A stretch of DNA of 21,375 nucleotides, taken from Armatimonadota bacterium (GTDB taxonomy: Bacteria > Sysuimicrobiota > Sysuimicrobiia > Sysuimicrobiales > Kaftiobacteriaceae). The translations under genes and the position numbers were made by a program. Of the stretch, positions 1 to 7,228 are shown piece by piece. The stretch is from positions 1 to 21,375 of the forward strand of contig JAIBHM010000017.1 of NCBI GenBank assembly GCA_020028535.1, in the 5' to 3' direction. Within the stretch, counting starts at the first letter, position 1. Every line of letters begins with the position of its first letter. The notes under the pieces were generated by a model, which was not told the origin of the DNA, did no database searches, and saw nothing but the letters and a program-made list of their open reading frames with translations.

Positions 1-262
1 CTGTATTCAGGAAGATCTTGCCGATGAAAGGATCGCCAAGCAGCTCGCGATAATTCTGCACCCCCACCCACTTCGGCTGCCGGAACGTCACCGTGGAAAT
101 GTCGGTCAGTGACAGCACGAGCGTTGTCAGGACCGGCAGGACAAAGAAGAGCAGGATGAGCACAGTTGCGGGCAACAGGAAGAGCGCCGGGACGGCATAG
201 CGGCCGACGGCTCTCCTAGGCCGCACGCCTACACGCTCCTCCGCGACTGCCTGATATGCCAT
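1..262 (-). CDS. CUT1-type sugar ABC transporter permease, MalF/UgpA-like (partial, N-terminus only)
   Basis: Inner-membrane subunit of a carbohydrate importer. Only the first 87 codons are present; the gene runs off the left edge. The reading starts at an ATG (260-262) and gives a basic, Arg-rich cytoplasmic lead, then a first membrane segment at about residues 28-50, then the W-V-G-x-x-N-Y-R-E-L stretch that opens the periplasmic loop of MalF-type permeases. The EAA loop that would contact the ATPase lies outside the window. It follows the binding-protein gene at 323-1672 by 60 bases that contain a perfect hairpin. The Shine-Dalgarno match is weak (a GGGG run about 9 bases upstream). The family assignment is firm; the substrate is unknown. 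Confidence 0.82.
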   Translation of the reverse strand, partial: MAYQAVAEERVGVRPRRAVGRYAVPALFLLPATVLILLFFVLPVLTTLVLSLTDISTVTFRQPKWVGVQNYRELLGDPFIGKIFLNT

Positions 263-285
263 CGGCGGATTCCCCGGCCCACGAG

Positions 286-318
286 CGCAGGGGGAGGGAA
301 CTACACCCTCCCCCTGCG
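286..318 (-). promoter_or_regulatory. Intercistronic mRNA hairpin after a binding-protein gene
   Basis: A perfect 13-bp inverted repeat (286-298 pairs with 306-318) with a 7-base loop begins 4 bases after the stop codon of the binding-protein gene and ends before the permease start. No T-run follows on the minus strand, so it does not look like a full intrinsic terminator. By analogy with malE-malF type gaps it more likely stabilises the 3' end of the upstream message or damps read-through, giving more binding protein than permease. The structure is directly visible; the role is inferred. Confidence 0.75.
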
Positions 319-322
319 TACA

Positions 323-1672
323 TTACTCGACGATCACCTGATCCCGGATTGTACGCTGCATCTCGCTGGCCACCAGGTCCACTCCCTGCTGCGGGGTGAC
401 CTGGCCGGATTCGACCGCGGAGATGCCGCGGAACACCGCGTCCTGCCACTTCGACAGGTCCGGATGTGCCGGCGCGAAGGTCGTGTAATTGAGGAGGTAA
501 CTGACCTCCTTCAGGAACTTATTGTTGATGACGCGCGCCGTGGTGCGCAGCACCGGCAGGTGGGCGCTGCCGACAGCGTGCTTGGCGTCGAGGTCGGGGA
601 CAGTCGTATAGGCGAGCAGGCGAACCGCGAGGTCCTTGTTCTTCGATCCCGCGGTCACGAAGTACGCCTGAGGGTTGGACATGGTGATCGGCTTGCCGCC
701 CTTGACGTGCGCGGGATGCGGACCGTATCCGAAGTTCGCGAACAGCCACTCCTCCCCGCCCTTGTTGTTCACCCAGATCTGGGCCCACTCCGCCCATTGC
801 CACGTGCCGCCGGAGAAGAAGAGAACCTTCCCGTCGGTGACCGGCTGCATGTAGCGGTTCCAGTCGCCGTTGAGACGGTCTTTCTCGATAACCCCCCCGT
901 CAACGCCGGCCCGCAGCCAGCTGTAATAGCGCAGCAGCGCGGCCTTGTTGATGACGAGCTTGCCGCTCTGCGCATCGAAGTCCCGGCCCCCGAAGGAGCG
1001 GTACCACTGGATGAAGTCGGGACCATTGACGGGCCGGTGGTAGTAACCCTTGCCGGCCTCGATCACGCGCTTCTGGACCGCATCGCGCCCCGTGGCCAGC
1101 ACGTCATCCCAGGTGAAGTCGCCATTGCTCAAGCGTCCCGGCAGTGCCGCGATCTGCTGATCGGTCCACCCCAGTTGCTTCAGCAGCGTCTTGTTGAAGT
1201 AGAGAGGCCGGGCCTCTGTGTCCTGCGGGATGGCCCAGATCTTCCCCTTGTACTTCATGGCATCCCAGAGCGCCGGCACGACGTCGGCGAACTGCCGGTA
1301 GCGGGGGATGTAGCCGTCCATGGCGACGATGAAACCCGCGTCCGCCCACGTGGCCGCGAGTGAGCCGTTCGCCTGGACGATGTCCGGTCCGTCGCTGCTC
1401 TGGAAGCCGAGCAGGACGCGCCGCAGATACGAGTCCCATCCGACGGTGTCGAAGAACCCCTCCACCCTGATCTGGAACCCGGCGCCTTCGCGGTTCAGGT
1501 CGGCATTGAGGCGTTCCGCGGCCGTCGTAAGGTTGTTGAACCGGGTCACCGAGGGGTTATCCGGCCCGATCGTCCAGGCCTTGATCACCACCACCCGCTG
1601 CGCCTGCGCGGGCGGCAACATCAAGGCCATCAGGCCGATCACCCACAGGGCGACGAACCACTTGTGCTTCAC
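323..1672 (-). CDS. Extracellular solute-binding protein, family 1 (CUT1 sugar importer)
   Basis: Periplasmic receptor that would deliver a carbohydrate to the permease beginning at 262. The 449-residue length is typical of family 1 binding proteins. The N-terminus is Met-Lys-His-Lys, a hydrophobic core, then A-Q-A before the likely signal-peptidase I cut after residue 24. There is no lipobox Cys. The mature part has the usual features of the family, including an I-P-Q-D-T-E-A-R-P-L-Y-F-N hinge-like stretch and many Trp and Tyr residues (for example G-G-T-W-Q-W-A-E-W) suited to stacking on a sugar. I chose the GTG at 1672 over the GTG at 1681 because AGGAGGTGG lies 5 bases upstream of it. The stop is TAA. 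The ligand cannot be read from sequence. Confidence 0.88.
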   Translation of the reverse strand: MKHKWFVALWVIGLMALMLPPAQAQRVVVIKAWTIGPDNPSVTRFNNLTTAAERLNADLNREGAGFQIRVEGFFDTVGWDSYLRRVLLGFQSSDGPDIVQANGSLAATWADAGFIVAMDGYIPRYRQFADVVPALWDAMKYKGKIWAIPQDTEARPLYFNKTLLKQLGWTDQQIAALPGRLSNGDFTWDDVLATGRDAVQKRVIEAGKGYYHRPVNGPDFIQWYRSFGGRDFDAQSGKLVINKAALLRYYSWLRAGVDGGVIEKDRLNGDWNRYMQPVTDGKVLFFSGGTWQWAEWAQIWVNNKGGEEWLFANFGYGPHPAHVKGGKPITMSNPQAYFVTAGSKNKDLAVRLLAYTTVPDLDAKHAVGSAHLPVLRTTARVINNKFLKEVSYLLNYTTFAPAHPDLSKWQDAVFRGISAVESGQVTPQQGVDLVASEMQRTIRDQVIVE

Positions 1673-1677
1673 ATCGA

Positions 1678-1686
1678 CCACCTCCT
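1678..1686 (-). promoter_or_regulatory. Ribosome binding site deciding the start of the binding-protein gene
   Basis: AGGAGGTGG on the minus strand, 5 bases before the GTG at 1670-1672. The longer reading that starts at 1681 would begin inside this site, so it is unlikely. Confidence 0.65.
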
Positions 1687-1711
1687 CGAGTGAGTACCTA
1701 TCGTCTTCGTC

Positions 1712-2472
1712 TTAGCGCCTGCGAAATCCCATCGCCTCGATCCATCCGAACGAGTCTTCCGTTCGTCCGGAAGGGCGATATTCCAACCCGACGTAGCCCT
1801 CGTAGCCGATCCCGTCGAGCTCGCGGAGCACAAACGGGAAGTTGATCTCGCCCGTGCCGGGCTCGTGACGGTCCGGAGCGTCGGCCACCTGAACGTGGCC
1901 GATCCGCTGCTGGAGCTTCCGCATTGTGTGTACCAGGTTCCCCTCCACCCGTTGCATGTGGTAGCGGCGGCACCTTCGAGGAGCTGGACGGCCCTCGCTG
2001 AGCTGGAGAGGAAAAAGCCCGGGATGTCGTGCGTGTTGACAGGTTCCACCAGCAGCATGATCCCGGCTCGATCGAGCGCCGCCGCGGCGAAGCGCACGTT
2101 GTCTACCACGCATGCCCATTGTTCCTCCGGGGGAATGGCGTCGCTGCGCTTCCCAACCAGACAGTTCAGCTTGCGGCACCCGAAGCGCCGGGCGAGATCA
2201 ACGGCCTGTTGCACCCCGGCGCGGAACTCTTCCCGCCGGGCGGGATCCACGGCGATCCCGCGGTCCCCGGCCGCCCAGTCGCCCGCCGGAAGGTTGAAGA
2301 GGGCCTGGGTGAGCTTAAACTCCCGCAGCGCGCTGGCGATTCGATCAATATCCTCCTGGTATGGGAACATGTACTCCACGGCGGAGAACCCGGCGCGGGC
2401 GGCGGCCTCGAAGCGCTGGGGGAACGGGACCTCGTTGAACAGCATGGTCAGGTTCGCGGCAAACTTCGGCAT
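1712..2472 (-). pseudogene. Hydroxypyruvate isomerase / 2-oxo-tetronate isomerase-like TIM barrel, frame-disrupted
   Basis: The first ~166 codons from the ATG at 2472 are a clear Hyi/OtnI-family protein: an A-A-N-L-T-M-L-F start, the hallmark L-P-A-G-D-W-A-A-G-D-R-G-I-A (about 61-74), and E-P-V-N with D-I-P-G-F-F, which includes the metal-binding Glu143. After V-Q-L-L-E the frame turns into low-complexity translation. The next frame resumes exactly at Y-H-M-Q-R-V-E-G-N-L and continues through G-H-V-Q-V-A-D, E-P-G-T-G-E-I and V-G-L-E-Y-R-P to a TAA at 1712. Compared with the family, about 13 residues including the Q-Y-D metal ligand are replaced by 11 bases, implying a loss of about 28 bases near 1955-1968. 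It is either a true pseudogene or an assembly or consensus error. It sits 16 bases after the phosphofructokinase gene and just before a binding-protein gene. Confidence 0.8.
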
Positions 2473-2488
2473 TGTACTCGCTCCGTCC

Positions 2489-3730
2489 TTACGCTCCCGG
2501 CACTGAAGTCGTTTTCGGGACGGCCACGTTTCGCAAGCGCGCGTACGGCGGAAGCTCCCCGCCGATGAGCGGCCGGATGTAGTCGAGGTACGCCTGGGTC
2601 ACGTCGTGACCGGATGGCGCGATGAACTCGCCGGGAAACGGCCGCACTTTGTTGGCCACGCGCTCGAGGGAGACCAGATCGGTGCGGCAGCGGTAGGGAT
2701 GATCGCCTTCGCGCACGATTGTCACCATCTGCCCCGATTTCCCGGCGACGGCGTGCTTGACCCCGGCCTGGCCCACCTGCACGGCTTCCTCGACGTCGAC
2801 GGACGACCTGAGCGCCCCGCTGACGCGCTGGATCGTCCCCGGTTTGTCGAAGCGCGCCTTGATCTTGAGCTCGGTGGTGATGAGATCGCACAACACCGCT
2901 GCCACGCCGCCGAGCTGGGGGTGACCGAACCGGTCGACGTCCACCGATTTGGTGGAAGCCGAGAGGTAGGCGCCGCGTTCGTCCTTCTGTCCCTCGCACA
3001 CCGCGACGACGACGTGTCCGAGGCGTCGGAAGACGCGCTCGACGTCGCCCAGGAACTGCTCGCGCCGCAGCGGACGCTCCGGCAGGTAGATGAGGTGCGG
3101 CGCGGCATCCTCATGTGTCCGCGCCAGCGCGGTCGCCGCCGTGATCCACCCGGTGTCGCGGCCCATCGTCTCGATCACCTTGACGGTATCCACGACCCCG
3201 ATCGCCTCGGTGTCGAGCCCGGCGTCACGGACCGAAACGGCAAGCCAGCGCGCGACGCTCGGGTGCCCCGGGCAATGGTCCATCTCGACCAGATCATTGT
3301 CGACCGTCTTGGGCAGGCCAATGACGCGCAGCTCGTAGTTCTTCCGTGCGGCGAGAACGGCGAGGCGGTGCGCCGTATCGGCGGAGTCGTTCCCGCCAAT
3401 GTAGAGGAAGTACCGGATGCCGTGCGCGCGGAGCATCTGAAGCAGCCGCTCGTAGTCCGCATCGGAGAGTTTGTGGCGGCACGAGCCGAGCGCAGCGGAG
3501 GGAGTGTGCTTGAGCAGTTCAATGGTCTCTGTGGATTCTGCGCCCAGGTCGATCAGCTCTTCGCGCAGCAGCCCTTCGACGCCGTGGCGCATGCCGTAGA
3601 TACCCGTGACAGCCTCGTGGCGCAGCGCCTCCTGGATGACGCCGGCGAGCGTGGCGTTGATCACCGCGGTGGGACCCCCGGACTGGCCGACGATCAACTT
3701 GCCGCGCAGCGCCGCCACGCTATTGCCCAC
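2489..3730 (-). CDS. PPi-type 6-phosphofructokinase (PfkA family)
   Basis: Phosphorylates a sugar phosphate such as fructose 6-phosphate at C1, probably using pyrophosphate. The N-terminal G-Q-S-G-G-P-T nucleotide or PPi loop is at residues 15-21, G-G-N-D-S at 112-116, P-K-T-V-D-N-D at 140-146 (carrying the catalytic Asp) and M-G-R-D-T-G-W at 189-195. ATP-dependent PfkA enzymes have Gly where this protein has Asp115 (GGDGS versus GGNDS) and Gly where it has Lys141 (PGT versus PKT). Both changes are the known signature of PPi enzymes. Asn114, where GGDDS is usual, is a further departure. The 413-residue length is normal. The GTG at 3730 overlaps the upstream stop; a GTG at 3718, with GGTGGG upstream, is an equally good start. 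It lies in an operon with a hydrolase and a class I aldolase, which fits a kinase-then-aldolase branch. Confidence 0.87.
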   Translation of the reverse strand: MGNSVAALRGKLIVGQSGGPTAVINATLAGVIQEALRHEAVTGIYGMRHGVEGLLREELIDLGAESTETIELLKHTPSAALGSCRHKLSDADYERLLQMLRAHGIRYFLYIGGNDSADTAHRLAVLAARKNYELRVIGLPKTVDNDLVEMDHCPGHPSVARWLAVSVRDAGLDTEAIGVVDTVKVIETMGRDTGWITAATALARTHEDAAPHLIYLPERPLRREQFLGDVERVFRRLGHVVVAVCEGQKDERGAYLSASTKSVDVDRFGHPQLGGVAAVLCDLITTELKIKARFDKPGTIQRVSGALRSSVDVEEAVQVGQAGVKHAVAGKSGQMVTIVREGDHPYRCRTDLVSLERVANKVRPFPGEFIAPSGHDVTQAYLDYIRPLIGGELPPYARLRNVAVPKTTSVPGA

Positions 3731-5108
3731 CGATCACGACTTCGTCGATACCCGACGAGGCAAGCTCGTACTTCCCCTGAAGTCCGCGACCTTGCCGGCG
3801 CCGAGCACGGTACGCGCGTCCGAACAGGCGAGATAATCGCTGCACCTCGTCAGGATGTGCGGCGGCAAGGTTGCGTCGTTCTTGTGGGTCTTCTACAAGG
3901 TCGTAGAGTTCGTCGACCTCCCCCACCGGGCGCTCAATGTAGCTCCACTCCTTCGTCCGTACGCAGCGATCGATCCCTTCGTGGTAGCCTGTGATGACCG
4001 CGCTGCGGTGATCATTCGCCTCACGCTCGAGCACGCGCGCAAAACTGCGTCCATGCATCGCGTCGTGGTCGCCGCGCATCCCGACGAGGTCGAAGAGGGT
4101 CGGCAGCAGGTCCTGGAACTGCACGAGCGCGTCGGTCCGCTCGCCGCCATGGCGGCCGTCCGGCAACCGGATCATGAACGGGATGCGCAGGAGCTCGTTG
4201 TAGAGGCGGTCCGCGCCCTTGAGGAACTTCCCATGATCACCGAGGGGATGCCCGTGATCGGCCAACACGACCACCACAGAATCCTGGAGGTAGTTCAGCT
4301 GACGCAGCGCCTCGAAGAACCGGCCCAGACAATGGTCCACGAAGCTGACCTCGCCGGCGTAGAGCCCGCGGATGTGGCGGACTTCCTCCGGCGAAGCCCA
4401 TGCCTCGGCGGGCCCGCCCATGGGGAGGATCAGGCGAGGCCCTCCGTACGCCGCGTCGGTGAACGCGTCGAACCGGCGTGGAGGATCCCACGGTTCATGC
4501 GGGTCGAAACAGTCCACCCACAGGAACACTTTCTTGTGGCTGCGGTTTCGGCGCAGCCAGGTGATCGACTCGTCCACCACTCGAGCCGGAAACCAATCCT
4601 CCTCCGACTCGAACGTGTCGGTGTTGGCGAGGAACTGTGCGACACGAGCGCGCCACTCGTCTGTGTAGTGGGCGTTCACGTACGAATCGACCGGGCGCTG
4701 CGGCGGACCGGATTCCCATGGATCGTACTCCTGTCCACGGATCCACCGGTAGGCGTGAAATCCCTGATGATAGTTCATCCCCGGCGCGCGGTAATGATAG
4801 CAGTCGGACACCAGGCCGCAGACGTATCCTTCGCCCCTCAAGATCTGCGCGGCGGTGAGATCGTGCGGCGAAAGCGGCGCCCACGGCCGGAACGGCAGGG
4901 CGCGCTGGCCGGTCATCAGCACGTACCGCGCCGGGATCGTCGGCAGCGACTCCGGATAGGCGTTGGCAAAGAGGATACATTCGCGGCTGAACGCGTCGAG
5001 GTTTGGCGTCTGCGCCGCCGGAACGTCCGCGAATGCGCCGCGGCCCTGATGGTAGGCGCCGACGTGATCCTGGCGCAGGCTGTCGAGCACGAGCACGATG
5101 ATGTTCAT
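3720..5108 (-). CDS. Sulfatase-fold (alkaline phosphatase superfamily) hydrolase with Thr nucleophile position
   Basis: Member of the metal-dependent alkaline phosphatase superfamily, 462 residues. It shows the N-terminal V-L-D-S-L-R-Q-D metal site (Asp9), T-P-N-L-D, the F-A-N-A-Y segment leading to the nucleophile, D-P-H-E-P (202-206), A-D-H-G (283-286) and G-D-H-G-K (290-294). At the sulfatase signature C/S-x-P-x-R the protein reads T57-I-P-A-R61, so the Cys or Ser that becomes formylglycine is replaced by Thr. Thr nucleophiles are known in nucleotide pyrophosphatases/phosphodiesterases and related branches, so a phosphomonoester or phosphodiester substrate is more likely than a sulfate ester. 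There is no signal peptide, so it should be cytoplasmic. The start ATG overlaps the aldolase stop by 4 bases; its own stop lies inside the PFK start region. The substrate is unknown. Confidence 0.85.
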   Translation of the reverse strand: MNIIVLVLDSLRQDHVGAYHQGRGAFADVPAAQTPNLDAFSRECILFANAYPESLPTIPARYVLMTGQRALPFRPWAPLSPHDLTAAQILRGEGYVCGLVSDCYHYRAPGMNYHQGFHAYRWIRGQEYDPWESGPPQRPVDSYVNAHYTDEWRARVAQFLANTDTFESEEDWFPARVVDESITWLRRNRSHKKVFLWVDCFDPHEPWDPPRRFDAFTDAAYGGPRLILPMGGPAEAWASPEEVRHIRGLYAGEVSFVDHCLGRFFEALRQLNYLQDSVVVVLADHGHPLGDHGKFLKGADRLYNELLRIPFMIRLPDGRHGGERTDALVQFQDLLPTLFDLVGMRGDHDAMHGRSFARVLEREANDHRSAVITGYHEGIDRCVRTKEWSYIERPVGEVDELYDLVEDPQERRNLAAAHPDEVQRLSRLFGRAYRARRRQGRGLQGKYELASSGIDEVVIGGQ

Positions 5109-6151
5109 GCGACGAACAGCCTCGTGAACCGGTCCATCCCCCGCCCTCTGACCTCGCCCAAGTATGCCGCCGCCTCGTCCGCGCCCAATCCGCGGTGGAC
5201 GATGGCATCCACTGCGAGCGCCACGGCCAGCGGATCGTCCTTCCCGGGATACGTCACGTTACGGCCGACCAACGCTCCGCGCACCGTGTTCCCGGCGCGC
5301 ATCCCTGCCGCGAACTCTTCCAGGATGCCCGTCGGGTCGCCCCGTGATTCGCCGCCGAGCATGAGGATCGGACAGGTCGTGGCCTCCGCGACCCGTTCAT
5401 AGCCGTCGCAGTAGGGGATCTTCAGCCATGTAAGCGCCGAGGCGGATCCCAGCCCCGACGCGACATTGACGATTTTGATGAGAGCCTCGGCGCTCTTCAG
5501 TGTCCTGTACTTGTCATCTGCGCGCTCAACCATGAGGGCCTCAAGAAAGACTGGGATCCCACGGGCATGACACGCGTTGATCGCGTCAACGCAGTACATC
5601 ATCGCGTCCAGCGACGCGGCCTCGCGCGGTTCCAGACGAAACATCACCTTGGCGCCGTCGAGCCGGCGGGATGCAATTTGCTCAGGGGTGAACGCGGTCA
5701 TGCGGTCGTCCATCTCGAACGCCGCGCCGGCCAGCCCGCCCCGGTTCATGCAGCCGATGAGCACCTTGTTGTCGAGGAAGCCCGGCCCGCCGAGCTCTTT
5801 GTCCAGACGGTTGATGATGAGCAGCTCCTCGAGAATGTCCGGGGTCGTCATCAACCCGTCGAAGTCGTCCGCGGTGATGACCCGCAGGATGCGGCCCAGG
5901 AGCTTCCAGCGGCTACCCATCGCCACCGGGTCGTCACCTACACTGACAACCATCCGCGCGGGGTGATCGGCGGCGAGGATGGTGAGCCGTCCGTCGCGGG
6001 TCAGGCGGGCACGACGCTGGCGCCCGCGGGCCTCTTCAACGACGACTTCAGGCCGCGTGACGCGCGTGTCCGTAATCCGGTCGAAGAGGTCGCGGGGGAA
6101 GAACACCTCCGGGTGGAACTCGTACGTCCCGATCGCGTAGCGCGCTGTCAC
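5105..6151 (-). CDS. Class I aldolase of the Cgl0159 / LacD-like (beta/alpha)8 family
   Basis: A 348-residue TIM-barrel protein resembling Cgl0159 of the Corynebacterium inositol cluster and LacD-type tagatose-bisphosphate aldolases. The recognisable family stretches are I-L-A-A-D-H-P-A-R (58-66), V-G-D-D-P-x-A-M (71-78), D-G-A-K-V-M-F-R-L (165-173) and W-L-K-I-P-Y (242-247). Lys244 in the last is the likely Schiff-base residue, and L-G-G-E-S (265-269) would form a phosphate-binding turn. The GTG start at 6151 has GGGAGG seven bases upstream. It is 15 bases downstream of an importer ATPase gene and overlaps the sulfatase-fold gene by 4. The adjacent phosphofructokinase suggests cleavage of a 1-phosphorylated or bisphosphorylated ketose into triose units. 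The exact substrate is inferred, not seen. Confidence 0.78.
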   Translation of the reverse strand: MTARYAIGTYEFHPEVFFPRDLFDRITDTRVTRPEVVVEEARGRQRRARLTRDGRLTILAADHPARMVVSVGDDPVAMGSRWKLLGRILRVITADDFDGLMTTPDILEELLIINRLDKELGGPGFLDNKVLIGCMNRGGLAGAAFEMDDRMTAFTPEQIASRRLDGAKVMFRLEPREAASLDAMMYCVDAINACHARGIPVFLEALMVERADDKYRTLKSAEALIKIVNVASGLGSASALTWLKIPYCDGYERVAEATTCPILMLGGESRGDPTGILEEFAAGMRAGNTVRGALVGRNVTYPGKDDPLAVALAVDAIVHRGLGADEAAAYLGEVRGRGMDRFTRLFVA

Positions 6152-6166
6152 AACCTGTCCTCCCGG

Positions 6167-7228
6167 CTATCCGCTGCCGTCCGCAAGCAAGTACAGCCCG
6201 GCCTCCGTAAATTGGAGCTGTACCCCGGCCCCGGCCGTCAGCACGCCCCGCGCGCGAGGCGGCTCCGAGACGTTGACTTCGCCGACCGCCGTGTCGATCA
6301 AGTAATCGATGGTGGTACCCATGAAGAACGCGCTGCGAATCACGCCCGGCAGCCCCTGCCCTGTCATTTCCACCTGGACGACCTCCGGCCTTGCCACCAC
6401 GGTGACAGGGCCGGGGGCGATGCCGTCCTGACGAAACGGAAATGCGTACGGGCCCACCGTGAGCGTGCCTCCGGCGTACCGTCCTGGAAGCAGGTTGGCC
6501 TCACCAATAAAGTCGGCGACGAACCGCGTGGCCGGCCGGCGGTAGAGGTCGAAGGGCGTCCCCATCTGTTCGACGTGGCCCTGGTTCATCACGACGACGA
6601 CGTCCGAGAGCGCCAGCGCCTCGGCCTGATCGTGGGTCACGTAGATGGTGGTGATCCCCAGCCGCTGCTGCAGCTCTCTGATTTCGCCACGCACCCGCTT
6701 GCGCAGCTTCGCGTCGAGGTTACTGAGCGGCTCGTCGAACAGCAGCACCTTCGGGTTCATCACGAGCGCGCGGGCGAGGGCGACCCGCTGTTGCTGACCA
6801 CCTGACAACTGGGACGGATAGCGTGCGCCCACCTGCGGCAGCCCGACGAGCTCCAGGACGGCGGCGACCTGCGTGTGAATCTGGGCGTTCGGCACTTTCG
6901 TGACGCGCAGGCCGTAGGCGACGTTCTCAAACACGGTCAGGTGCGGAAAGAGCGCGTAGGACTGGAAGACCATCGTGACGCTGCGGTTGCTCGCCGGCAG
7001 CGGTGTCACGTCTTCGTCGCCGATGAACACGCGTCCGCTGGTCGGATGCTCGAGCCCGGCCACCATGCGCAGCGTGGTGGTTTTGCCGCACCCCGACGGA
7101 CCGAGCAGCGTGACGAGCTTTCCGGCCGGGATCTGCAGGTTGACGTTATCGACGGCCACGACCTGGCCGAACCGCTTTGTCACGCCCTCGAGCCGGACCG
7201 GGATGGCGCCCAAGCTCTTGACCGTCAT
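6167..7228 (-). CDS. ABC transporter ATPase, FbpC/PotA-like
   Basis: ATP-hydrolysing subunit of the importer encoded by the three genes from 10528 to 6167. It has 353 residues with Walker A G-P-S-G-C-G-K-T at 43-50, the Q-loop in V-F-Q-S-Y, signature L-S-G-G-Q at 141-145, Walker B V-L-L-F-D-E at 161-166, D-loop S-N-L-D-A, and the switch His199 in T-H-D-Q. A C-terminal regulatory barrel of the TOBE type fills residues ~240-353. The ATG overlaps the permease stop as ATGA, so translation is coupled. The closest subfamily is iron/2-aminoethylphosphonate/polyamine-type ATPases; the substrate is not determined by this subunit. Confidence 0.93.
   Translation of the reverse strand: MTVKSLGAIPVRLEGVTKRFGQVVAVDNVNLQIPAGKLVTLLGPSGCGKTTTLRMVAGLEHPTSGRVFIGDEDVTPLPASNRSVTMVFQSYALFPHLTVFENVAYGLRVTKVPNAQIHTQVAAVLELVGLPQVGARYPSQLSGGQQQRVALARALVMNPKVLLFDEPLSNLDAKLRKRVRGEIRELQQRLGITTIYVTHDQAEALALSDVVVVMNQGHVEQMGTPFDLYRRPATRFVADFIGEANLLPGRYAGGTLTVGPYAFPFRQDGIAPGPVTVVARPEVVQVEMTGQGLPGVIRSAFFMGTTIDYLIDTAVGEVNVSEPPRARGVLTAGAGVQLQFTEAGLYLLADGSG

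Noticed and set aside
286..318. Full rho-independent terminator ending the transcript
   Set aside because: The stem is strong, but no T-run follows on the minus strand and a permease of the same system begins 24 bases later.
1673..1711. Possible fifth hairpin or promoter in the gap before the CUT1 binding-protein gene
   Set aside because: I see only a short AAGACG direct repeat and the ribosome binding site; no stem of useful length and no -35/-10 pair.
2606..3994. A 462-codon plus-strand open frame (others of similar kind at 5567-6805, 7570-8646 and 12489-13697)
   Set aside because: All are antisense to well-recognised genes and show no family motif; high GC gives long non-stop antisense frames.
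3720..5108. Choline or aryl sulfatase
   Set aside because: The formylglycine Cys or Ser is replaced by Thr and there is no signal peptide.
3855..5402. A 515-codon open frame on the plus strand
   Set aside because: It lies opposite the sulfatase-fold gene and aldolase, whose motifs are unmistakable. Its translation is rich in Arg, Val and His with no domain signature, as expected for a shadow frame in GC-rich DNA.
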